Shown: positions 24,248-36,130 of the stretch, piece after piece
Layout: each line of letters begins with the position of its first letter
How positions within the stretch are numbered: position 1 is the stretch's first letter
Origin: Drosophila pseudoobscura
Taxonomy: Eukaryota > Arthropoda > Insecta > Diptera > Drosophilidae
NCBI RefSeq assembly: GCF_009870125.1
Contig: NC_046683.1
Coordinates: 44,531,869 to 44,595,868 of the forward strand
Length of the DNA stretch: 64,000 nt
Direction: 5' to 3'
The notes under the pieces: model-generated
The model's input: only the letters and a program-made list of their open reading frames with translations
Databases searched by the model: none
What the model was told of the DNA's origin: nothing
Translations under genes and position numbers: made by a program

Positions 24248-27200
24248 TACGGCCGCACTTTGCCGTGATGTTGGGAGGGTCTCGAGCCTCCTTCTGCAGT
24301 CGTCTCCTTCCCCGTGTACCCTCGTATTCCTGTATTCCTGTATCCCAGTAGCCCAGTATCCCTGTATCCCTGTGGCGTGTGGCGGGATATAAAACACCCG
24401 ATGGTTGTTGGTTCTTAAATTTGTCTATTCACTAAATCGTAAATCGTAATTTATGAAGCGTTGATTTTCCCCAACGAAACACACATTACGTGTATTCGTA
24501 TTTCGTAAACCTTATTCTAGGTATCCTTTAAAGCGTCCTAAATATATATTGTATTGTGTGTGTCCTTCACAAGTAGAAGGATGCTATTGCTTATTCTATT
24601 ATTTGGTTGTTCGATGGTTTGCTGAAAATGGGAGAGAAAAGAATAGGAAAATGTTTAAAATTTGTGTGTTTTCTTTTAAAGGCGAGAGGTTCTATGTGAT
24701 GCGGCGGCGGCCCCCCTTCTTCGACCTGACTTCCCGACCCATACGATTATCCTTAAGCCTACCAAATGGTAGCCCTTCTGTAGTACATAGTTCAGGAAAA
24801 AGTGCTTTAAATGTTGTGCAAACGAGTCTCACGTGAGTGTATTCTATTTGGGATCTCTTTGGGGATCGTTGCTTCGAATGCAGACCTCTAAATACCTCTA
24901 CACTCAAATGTCCATCGAGTATTCCCTCTTAGAAAGCACTTTGGGTAACTACAGGGTGAAGCACTCTTCAAACAAAATGAATGTAAATTCCATAATTTAA
25001 TTAAAAAATCAATTTATTGGCGCAACCATCGCTCGGAAATTTTCATGAAAGTTTTTTCCTTTTTCCTATTTTGGGATTAGTTTTTCTATATTTTTCGATT
25101 TCGTTTTTTTTTTCTATGGGAAATGAAAACTTTTGGGGTTTCACGTGCACATGGGGGGCACATGGGGGTGCACATGGGGGTGCACATGGGGGCACATTGG
25201 GGCACATTGGGGAAACGTGTTAGCATTTCAAATGAAGGGCGAGACACGAATTTTACCATAATTTTGCCAATCTGGATGCCAATCGATGGAAATATAAGAG
25301 AACTTTAATGAATGTGCATATATTTTGGATGTCCAACCCCTTGGCTAAACGGAGGGGAGGAGCCCTACCCATCTGGTGTTCCAACAGAGCGAAGAGAGGA
25401 TTTAATAAGTGCAGCCACCGCCATGGAATGGACTCGTGGAACACATCCATTAAGTCCCTTAGTCCCTAGTCTCTGGCCTCGAATGCCCTTTGAGGAATCC
25501 CCGATTTTCGAAACAAATCGATGTGCACATTTATCTCGTAATCGTATTCAAAGGTGCATCTGTCCTCGTGGCTCCGATCCAATCTCTTCTATCTCGGGAA
25601 ATGCAAATAGCAAATTGCAAATGCTGTATGGCCATAAAATATGGAAAACAAGAATCGAATAAGCCCGGGAGCACATTAATCTGCTTTCGGTTTACGAGTA
25701 TCGTATCTCTCTCTCTCTCTCGTTCTCGTTCTCGTTCTCATTCTCATTCTCACTCTCATTGCCCGTAGATATCAGATATGTTATTGTTAAGGTCACGAAA
25801 AGATTACCAAGACGAGGATTCATGGAGGCTCTTTCAGCAATCCTTTGGGGAATCTTTTTTCGAGCCAACGAAAACTTGGCCATAAAGTGGTTCGGAAAGC
25901 TTTATTGTTATTAATATTATTTGGCCATAAATACGAATACGCTCGGATACGGATAAGGACAGCGATACCAATAGGCAAACATGCTCGTCAGAGTGGGGTG
26001 CCGGGCCCCCGGCCTCCCTGCACCCCCCGCTGCTGCACATAACATAAATCATTGCACACGCCTGGACGCCTCTCGAGCACGCGACGTGGCCCGCCGACGT
26101 GGATGTGTGCGTCTGCTTGGGCCTAGACCAAAATAATGTATAATTAAGCCCCGAGGCAGGGACACAGACGGAGACGCAGACGGAGACGGAGACGGTGTTT
26201 TGGGGCTGGTCTTTAATAAAGTCCACCATCCTTCATGCCCCACAGTGGCCACAGTGGTGGTGGTGTTGGTGGGGGGGGCCGTCAGAAGTGTGGCTGGCGG
26301 CATATTGCCCGATTGAGTGTGCCCCCGCCTCCTCCTGGCGTTCCCTTAATTGGAGTGCAGTTTCGTGGCTCAGAAGAAGACATCCAGCGCGAAGTAAGGC
26401 AGTTTTCATAAGAGTCCCATTTCAGCATGAACCTATTCCCTATTTAGAGTGGAATATCGCATTCAAAGACCCTGGACCCTAAAAAATAAGCGCACGACCC
26501 AAGGGTAGCTCTCTCGGTGGAGACCTGACACCTCCTCCGAAACAAGCATCCTCCTCGTTCACGTTGAATAATTGTAACCTATTTTCCAGCAATTTAAATA
26601 TTCTATGCTGTGGAGGAGGTGCTGTCCCCAAGGAGTGGGTTCTCGCAGCGAATCACGGCAGAGCCCAAGATAAGCGACCGAGCGAGCGAGCGAGCGAGCG
26701 AGCGAGCATGTTGTTCTCCTTCATTAAATTAAATTAAATGTGTGTCTTGCGATTAAATTTTATATTCAACCCAAACCCCCAAACCCCAACCCCAACACCA
26801 ACCCCAACCCAAGCCCAAGCGACGCGTCGCTCGCCTGCTCGTCCGGATGTGGGTCGCGACGTGCGAGAGAGAGAGAGGGAGAGAGGGAGTTCAAGGCGCT
26901 TTTCGATTTCAGTGGAGCTGCCAAATCCGTCCGACAACGACAACGACAGCGCCACAGCGCCACAGCGAGCACCACAACAACGGACAGTGAAGCGCCGTCA
27001 TTTCCGCTGCCTGTCAGAGCAGCAAAAATTTAATTTTTATGGTTATGATGTCATCAGCATAAGAGGCAGAGAGCCAGAACCAGAACCAGAACCGAAACCG
27101 AAACCAGTGCCACAGCCTGTGCCCCTGCCTGTGCCACAGCCTGAGCCCCTGCCTGTGCCATTTGCAGCGACAGAGCCACAGAGTCCATGCTGACGCAGTC

Positions 27201-29515
27201 GTGAAAACAGACGTGAAACCCATACAAATTGGCCCCGCAATACAGTGGAGTCGTCCGCTTCTTGGTCTAAGCACAACGCGTACTCCAGGACCCTGAGGGA
27301 ATGCTACACCTTTTTGGAGGGGAGGCGATTAATGCGTGGCAGGATTTATACGAGCTGTTGACCAGCCAGCAAGCAGCCCCACACCAGTACCAGCGGTGCA
27401 GTGTCTATAAATAGACTTCGAAGACTGAACTTCGCAAATGCCCCCCAGGCCACAAGCCAGGGCCACACTTTTTATGTGGTAATGTTACATTTTGCTGAGC
27501 AATCAAAGGCGCAGCACAACTTTCCTTTGTGCGGTGGAAGGAGCCGAAGAAGGAGACAAACCGCATCCGGGGCCAACTTGCACCAGGAGTTTGATCGATA
27601 AGCCTGTCCCCCCCTGTATAACCCCCTGACAGACAGACAGACAGACAGACAGCTGGGGCACCACCAGAGAAGTCAACCGTCGCCTCATCCGTGTCCCGTG
27701 TCAAAGCTGAAGTTTAATCTTTTGGGCTGGCGACACATTGGGCCAGAATTGATTTTTAAAGCGGAAAGGGGGCCCGGGGGGCCCGGGGGCTATGGGGCTG
27801 TGGGATTGGGAGGGGACTCGATATCTTGGGACCCGGGCTCTGATTTATGCAAAGGGGTCTGTCAACTTTTGCAGCAAAACCCCCTAAGGCGAAACAAAAA
27901 CAGAACTGAAGTGAAGAGAAGAGCAGAGCATACCACGGCCATGCCCGCCTGCAAGTGAAACAATACCGATAGGGAGAACATCCATCATAATATTGTCTTT
28001 TGGGGGGCGCCACTCCACACCACTCCACACCACACCACACCCTCTCCCCTGTGGCATCGATTGCCACCTGTACAGTACTTACCTCGCGTTGATTCCCTAA
28101 TGGGAGCTCCTCTTCGATTCCGATTCCGATTGCGATTGCGATTCCGAATGCGATTGCGATTGCGGTTTCGACCTCCTGGCTTTTCTTTTCTTTTTCCGAG
28201 TCCTCTTTCTTTTGTCTGGTCGGGACTGTTGGTGCGGCTGCGTCTGCGTCTGCTCCTGCTCCAGCCGCCACCCGCCGCACATTTATTTTTTGCAATTTGG
28301 TTGGTTCTCGGTTTTTTTTTTTTTTATTTTGGTTTTTGTTTTACGTTTGCTGGTTTTCCCGGTTCACGGCACAGCCTATGACACGGGTACACACATAAAC
28401 TTAAATACAAACGGACACGGGGGAGACACGGCTACGGCTACGGCTACGGATACGGATACGGAGAAGGGCCTTATTCGAAAAAAGTACTCAAGAGAGCAGA
28501 GCATCCGACGAAGGAGGCCGGCCGCCAGTAGAGACAAGAGTCTCCCCTGGATTTGGGGGGTACGCAAATGAGTTTATTGCTGGCAATAAACCCCCTTAAT
28601 GCCCCTTCACGAGAGACTTCGGTGCAATATTTCATTTGGATTTGAAAAGTTACCTGCAAAGAGAGACAGAGAAAGAGAAAGAGGGAGAGAGAGAGAGGGG
28701 GGAGAGATAGAGAAAACAGAAAGGTGGGTTAGTCGAGGTTGTTATTTTTACGTATTTTATTCATATTTATTGAGATCTTCCAAAAAGTCGTATATATCTA
28801 AACCTCTGACAGAGACAGACACAAAGCAAGTTTATGCATAGTAGGACATTCCTTATAGGTATGTACATCCTTCCATGAAAAGTCAGACCTCGCCTCTATA
28901 CCCATCAGTGCGAGAGAGAGCCACCACCCGCTCCCAGATTTGCTCCTGGGCCTGTTCTAAGGAAAAACACTTCGTGTTTAATGCGAATTCAAGGTGGAAA
29001 AACCCATTTAGAGCAGCTGGCGACGGAGCTGCGTCAGACCCAGCAAGAGGGAAGGATATGTAGGTACAGCTTTTTAATTCAGAGACCAACTGCCACCACA
29101 GCCAACAATTTAATTTCAATTTTTAATTGAACTTCAATATAAATGGTCCATGCCAGAAGAGTCGTAATCGTAATCGTGATGTAAACACGGTTTCGTGTCG
29201 GTATAAACTTGAATCATTCCATTCATAAAGAGTATCCAACAGAGCGGCGTGTTCTCTGTGCTGTCGCTGTCGCGTTTAGACGGGCCTTAAAATCTGAAAT
29301 GCATCTGCTTATCAGTGGACGCGATCAGCTGGCAGTGCGGCGAGCGAGCGCCCACACGCTTTCGTAAAGTGACGGCACAACAAATGAGACGAGCAAGGTG
29401 CCGTTAATTGTGACAGAGAATGCAATGCACACGCATAAATACATACATACATACACACATACACGCATGCATACATTTGCATACGGAATGCATGTAAAAT
29501 GACACAGTGCTACAT

Positions 29516-29649
29516 GTATATTTACACAGTGCTGCAGACTGTGGGTACTCCAGATGTAGATATGTCCAACCGACCCTCGTGTATAATTACACAGTGCTGT
29601 AGACTGTTGGTACTCCCCATGTAGATCCATGTGTTGAAGCGACCCTCGT
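29516..29649. repeat. Two-copy tandem repeat, unit about 65-69 bp
   Basis: Unit 1 is 29516-29580 and unit 2 is 29581-29649. Both run from GTATA..TTACACAGTGCTG through AGACTGT.GGTACTCC..ATGTAGAT to CGACCCTCGT. A partial third copy of the ACACAGTGC core precedes unit 1 at about 29502-29510. Differences between the copies show that the duplication is not very recent. Confidence 0.85.
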
Positions 29650-30205
29650 GTATGTTGTTGGTGGAATCTTTGTTCTGCCCAATCCCCACAATGGTTCTGC
29701 TCTCTTTTGATTCGAGTGGAGTGGAGGCAATGCATTGCTCAATTAGAGATTTATTACTCTGCTAACTCTCTCTCTCTCTCTCTGCCTGTCTCTATTGCTC
29801 TGGGGAGTAGTCATGGTAATGAATGTGTTAATTAGGAATACGAGCACATTCAATCAGTATTAGATTTCCCTGTAGAATCATCGCCCTTTCAGGCGAAAAT
29901 AACCAAGGTACATATATCGAGTCGAGAATGTGTATAGAAAATGTGAGTGCTTTAAAAACACTCGACCCGTTGGCTGTTTTCATGTTTTCCTGTTCTCCTG
30001 TTTTCCTCTTTTCCGACACCTGACCCACATTCCACATTCCAAATTGCACGTGTCCCACCCTCCGAGGGAGGATCATTTGGGCATTTGGCCGTCCAGGAGC
30101 AGCATGTTATGCAAAACAAAACAAAAATTCAATTTCAATTCAATTAATCACGCTTGATTACCACCAATAATGGCCTTCGGGCAGACACCGACGCAGACAC
30201 AGGCC

Positions 30206-30244
<39 letters not shown>

Positions 30245-33200
30245 CTGGAAAGCCGAATAGTCGAATAATTCCCTTGTGCAATCCGTTTGGGCAGCCAGCA
30301 GCAGCAGCAGCAGCTCCAGTCCTTCTGCCTTCATTGTCCTTGGCTGCAACTGCTTCCGATGCCAGTTTTTGTTTACCACTTTGCACATTTTGCTGTCAAA
30401 TTTGTTGATTTATAGTTCCCGATGTGCCTTGCCTCCCCAACTCGAACGAAAGCCTCGCCTGGATCAGTGTGTGGCTCCCGATGACAGCTACATAGATGCT
30501 GATGGAGCAAAGGCACTGGGGAGTGCCCCCCCCCCCCTTCCCGCCCCTCACAAAAAAAAAAGGAAAATAGAATTCTCGAAAGTAAAGAAAAAACAGAAAA
30601 ACTACGATAAAGCCAACCTACAAAAGGAACAGAGAGACAAAAAGTCCTGCCAACATTTCAATGACAATGCGGCTGTTTGTTTGCCAGATTCGGCACTTGG
30701 CTTCGGCTTCGGCTTCGAGTTCGGCTTTGGCTTTGGCTTCGGCTTTCTCTGTGGTGCAGATATCCCTTGGATGCGTTGGGCCCGGGAGTTGGCCCCCATC
30801 GAGTGAAAACTGTTTTCAGAACTGTCAGAATGCGATTAGGCACCTGAAATAGTTTGTGGCATCGCTAGCCATGCCCCCCCCCAATGGATGCGGATAGCCC
30901 GCCTCGCCACTCCCCACTCCACACTCCCCATTCGATATCCAGTCGAGTGCACACACCGCCTGCACACCGCACAGACCCACAAAAGAGCAAAGATTGAGTA
31001 CGCCCGCCGGCATACAAATTCCCCCGTAGAGTCCGTAGATCTACGGGCGAACCGCAAACAAGGCGGCGGCGATGCTCATTTGCAGGCAGGCCGCATCCCC
31101 GACGTCAGACGGAACGAACCCGGATCCGATGTCAGGGATGCTCTGGCCCAGCCCCAGCCCCAGTCCCAGCCCCAGTCCCAGCCCCAGCCCCAGCCACTGC
31201 CAATGTGTTTGATGAGGCCGGAGATAATCGTTTGGCAATTGAATGAACCCCATGGATGGCCGTGCGGGGGTGTGGGGCAAGTCGGCTGGCAATGGGTTAG
31301 GAGGAGAGTTGAAATTTTTCGGCAAACACTCATATTTTCCATGGTTCAGGCAGGTTTCGGGCCCTAGCGCTGCTGTCGAGGCTCAACGAAAATGGATGTA
31401 TGTGCCGAATCGATAAATATTGTTTAAATAAATTTCAACTTTTCGAAAACCTAACAAAATATTGCCAAATCGAAAGTTTATCAGAGAAATCCCTGCCAGC
31501 CTCGAGGGCTGGGATCAGGCATTTCTCTGGGAGTGCAGATATCTTGGCCATCATCCAAGTGGCTTGAAAAGTTTCCGAGCAGAACCTAGTTCATATTCGC
31601 ATTATTCGTTTTATCGATGTTATTCGGCCGAAACTGGGCCGCAATGTGTTTGCAAATGAAGCACACTGAAGACGAGACCCCATTTCCAGCACATGCACCT
31701 TTGCAAGGAGGAGTGCTCCAGCTCTCGAAGCTCTATAAATTACGGGGGCAGAACAGAGTCAGAGTGGTTGTCCGAGTGAGAGTGAGAGTGAGAGTCAGAG
31801 TCAGAGTCTAAGTCTGAGTCAGATAAATTTGCAGTGGCTATGCGCCCGTTTGGCAAGTGTTTTGCTCGTGGGGCAAGCCACTGCGGGCGCTGCCTCGATG
31901 GACGCCTGCCTGGCGTCGAGCCCCGCGCGCTCTTATTCGCGGGTGAAATCGATTTAAATGCTTCGTTTGCGTGTTCTGTTCCATGGTTCTGCTGTTCTGC
32001 TGTTCAGCTGCTCTGCTGTTCAGCTGCTCTGCTGTTGGGGTTACCTTGAAGTCTTTATGTAACCTGTGAATGGGGTCGGATCGGGTCGGGCCGGGTCACT
32101 ATGCAGCATTGTGTCCTGGTTATAGTAGTCGTAACAAAGCGAATTTCCATGCTAAATAGCCTGACACGTGGCATCTGCCACTCTCTGGGCAACGCCACGC
32201 CACGTCCCGCTCTGGCTCTGGCTCCTACGTCCCTTTTTTTTCTTTTTTTTTGCTTTTTTTATATACCAGAGGAGCCATTTTGATTGGCGTTTGATAAGCC
32301 ATAAGGACGAGCGAGCGCCGGCCCGGTCCGGTCCGGTCTGGTCGAACGGAAGGTCCAGAAACTGCCACAAAGGCACAAGTGGTGTCTGACTTCATTCTTC
32401 ATTTTCCATTCACCATTCCGCTCCGCTCCGCCGACGTAGTCGATTATTGTGGAGCAGCAGGCACCACTCGGACAAATTTGTGCCTGTGCCTGTGCCTGTG
32501 GCTGTGTCCCCCACACACTGACCCCTCTGCCCCGCCCCGCCCTGCCCTGCGTGTGTTGCAAAAGTTGCAATCATTTCAGAAAAGGGCGCAAGCCCTCGCG
32601 TATGGCGTGGTTCCCACACGAGGATAACTATCTTTTGGCATTAATTTCCCCCTTTGGAGAGTGGCATTATTTCTGGTATCAACAAAATTTTCCACGAACT
32701 CGGTGTCCCAGTAATCGGTGTTTGAGCACCTGGCTTATGGGAAACTGTATGTTAAGAGCCCTTGGAGGATCCCCCAAAAACAGTTTGTGACTGGGATTCG
32801 GCTGTCATTGGATGTGCTCTTAGTCGATCCTTGAAATATTCGACATATTTACACAAGATCCCCGAGAAATGGGGACAGCCCTGAGCAGAATTGATTACTG
32901 GGACACTGTACAGTGTACACAGGGAGCCGTGTAAGCCGCCCTGCAGTCGGAGTGGGAGTGGGAGTGGGAGTGGCAGTTGCAGTTGCACTTGTTTGCCTAA
33001 TACTTTGTTGCAAAGCAAATTCGACACACATTTAGCTGGGGATACGTGTACGGGGGACATTGTTGCTAATGTCTGCCCCATGTCAGGTGGACATGCAACA
33101 TGGCCACCACTGCTCCCAGTCGACAGCCACCGGGAGACAGGGACACGATAGCTGACACGCAAACACATAAACGCCATTTTGCCTCCAGGAGGAGGATAGT

Positions 33201-33536
33201 ACCTACGTGAATGGCACTGACATTCTCAAGAATTGAATCCCCGCTTCCGAGTCCCCACAGTCCCCACAGTCCCCACAATCTCTGGCTCCAGGAATGGCAA
33301 ATTTTTGAGTTAATTTCTTGTCATTGCTGCTGCTGCTGCTGCCGCCACCAACCCCCCATATCAAATCCGGTGGAGGGGTCAAAGCCACTCCGATATATCA
33401 AATTAATTCCATTCCATACCCTCGCATCCTTCTCTCCTGCAACCTGGACACGGCCTGGCATGACTCAGTGATTGCTGTCCAGGGCCCAAAACTGGGATTC
33501 ACGAACTGGGATTCGCATTTGACACGTACATTGACA

Positions 33537-33560
33537 CACACACACACACACACACACACA
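33537..33560. repeat. (CA)n microsatellite
   Basis: Perfect CA dinucleotides followed by an imperfect GACAGACAGAGA array up to about 33592. Plain simple sequence. Confidence 0.9.
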
Positions 33561-34919
33561 TGTGACAGACAGAGAGACAGACAGAGAGACAGGCCCGAAA
33601 ACTTGCGAGGGGCTTAGGCCGCATTTAGTTTTCGCTGCTGGCTTTGACAGCACACACACACACACACGCATAGAAAGGACGAAGGACAGGGGACTTAATG
33701 AATTATGTGCAAACTCAAAGTTTGCCAAAATACTCACAAATCAAATGATTTCAACATAAATTTCGTGTCTAATTCGCACCTGAGAAGCGTACGAAACGAG
33801 CAGACATACGTAAGCCTGTGGTTAAACCAAGTGGCGGCTTTTGTCTAAGCAATACACACACACACATCTCTAATGAGCTTATTGCCTTTAAAGGACCCTG
33901 CTCTTTCATGCCAGGGATAGGCCTCTGCTGGCAAGACGGCTTTAATTGGCCTTTAAGCCGATTTCCATTGAAGAAAATTGGCCAACATTTGGGCGGGAGT
34001 ACGATGGAAAGTCGTGCATCCGAATGATGGACAAATCTGCAATGTTTTCCCCTGTAGAATCTCTCCAAACAAACCAGTTTCGGTACCAGATTGAAATACC
34101 CTTGATGGAAATTTATGGCAATTTAAAGGTGAAAGGAAATGAATATTTCCCACTAAAAGCTGAGACCTTGACTTGAGATTGAAGTAACTAAAATGTTGAG
34201 ATCTATTCCCAAAGTTTGTAATACTCTGTGAGGGTTAAGCCACACTGGGATAGAGGGAGAGCGAGAGCACGGCTTCCTACAAGATTTCTGCAGGGAATCC
34301 TCCGCCTTTGCATGCAATTACCAAAGTGCGAGTCCATTGAAGGTGTAAGTAAATCCTTGCAGCACTCTTAATGAGGTCCTTCCATTCCACAAGCACCCAC
34401 ACACACACACAGCATAGTCATGGGCATAGACACATTCACATTAACCGACTTTTTACACATCGATTATTGATCCGTGCCACAGTTTTTGGCGAGGTGTCGT
34501 CCTTTCGCAACTTCTTACGTCATTTGGGAAATGCTCCGACAACCGGTGCCACGGCCTAGATGGGGTGCCTGCCTCCCGTTTGAATGTGTCATCATTAGGG
34601 TTCGTCGTGCAGTCCCCACCCACTAGGATGGGGCATGTGGCATGGGGCAAGGGGCAAAAGGCAAGGGGCAGGGGGGATGGCCAATACACAAATCGATCGC
34701 TGTGGTTTTCTTTCATTAAGTATATTTCGCGCTGTCGGTGGAGGGTCGTTCCCGTCATTCGGCGTTATTATTGTAATAAAAATTTACGTAAATCGTGCCC
34801 CGAACCCTGCGCCACACACACTTGCTCTCACGCACAGTCGTGCTGCTCCGCGGCTCGTCCTTCGGCGAAAAAGTTGCCTTTGTTTGCCAATTTTTATGAG
34901 CAGACTACCAGCCACCCCC

Positions 34920-34955
<36 letters not shown>

Positions 34956-35488
34956 CACCTGTTCCTGGTGCTCCTCCGGAGTCCGCAGTCCGCCATCGCC
35001 ACCGCCATCGCCACCGCCACAACACCTGCAGACTAATTAATGGCAAATTCCTGCCGCCTCATGCATGATGTATATATAAGGTTATGAAATCACAAAGTTT
35101 CCCATTCGGATGACGAGCCCTGGGGACGGGGCAAAGCGGGAGCCGTGATTATCGATTGGACCCGAGGGGATTGTTCCGCAAGCGGAACACTGCAGCGGCT
35201 GCAAGGGCTACCATGTACCTGGATCCATGTAATTATTCGATTTGTCCAGCTATCAATTGAATGTCGCAACCAATTAACATCTGAATACGTGGGCGGATAG
35301 GGCGGAGAGGGCGGAGTGGAAACGTCAGCACTATTTATCAGGTTATTGGAATTGTGAGTGCATTTGTAATGGCAGAGATGCCAACGGATGATGCCTCAAA
35401 AAGCTGGAGAGCTACTCTGCGAGAGAGTAGATCTTTATGTTGCGGGAGACCCTTGGTCTCGTTCGATGATCGGAAGACACGAGCACAC

Positions 35489-35649
35489 CCTTTAGTGCTT
35501 AGCCACACTGGAAAAGAGAGGAAAGAACCTCTCTCTCTTCGCCCTAGAGAGTGGTTCTTTCTGCTACCTGGAGGTTGTGCCTTCAAATAAATGGATAATC
35601 GGCAGATAAGTGACATGAAACGTTCGTCCTTTACTGCTTAGCCACACTG
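35489..35649. repeat. Direct repeat of a 22-bp element
   Basis: The copies at 35489-35510 and 35628-35649 match at 21 of 22 positions (core TGCTTAGCCACACTG). Each is followed by purine-rich GAGA-type sequence. A diverged third copy of the core, TTAAGCCACACTGGGATAGAGG, lies at 34235-34256. Confidence 0.8.
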
Positions 35650-36108
35650 AGAGAGAGTGAGAGAGAGAGCCACTAGCTGCTATGCCATAGTCGTGCTGGC
35701 CAATATATTTATGGCTCCCACTTGTTTTCGACAAGTATTTAATTTCATAACAATGGGAAATGGGAGTCCCTGGGAGATGCGAGGTGATGCGATGTGCTGT
35801 GCTGTGCTGTGCTGTGCTGTGTGTGAGTCCTTTGTGCTTCGAGTGGGTCTTCCTACGTAGAAGGTAAGTACAATTCGTATAAGGACACGCACACGCACAC
35901 GAACATACAAATATGTGGAGTCTCGTGAAGTATGTTTGAGTTTCGTCTTTGGGCACTTGACAACATTTTGGAAACTTTTAATGACATTCTCGTTTGTGTA
36001 TGTTTTACTGGAGGGGGCAGGAGCAGGGGGAGGGAGCCATTCCCCTTCGTTTTCTATGCTGTGTCAAGTGCTTTTTCCCAGGATTAATCAATTGTAATTG
36101 TAGCTCCT

Positions 36109-36130
36109 CCCCCCCCCCCCCCCCCCCCCC
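36109..36130. repeat. 22-nt poly(C) run
   Basis: Uninterrupted C run between TAGCTCCT and TCGATCCC. Length may be affected by sequencing error. A second run of about 23 C lies at 37056-37078. Confidence 0.9.

Noticed and set aside
26738..27193. Open frame on + with Pro/Glu/Val periodic repeats (PEPEPEPKPKPVPQPVP type)
   Set aside because: It is driven by simple repeats and is open on both strands; no signal peptide, splice partner or promoter fits.
28471..28659. Acceptor-like TTTGCAG/GTAACT preceded by a CT tract on the minus strand
   Set aside because: The following frame has no conserved look and no donor in phase; the CT tract is a microsatellite.
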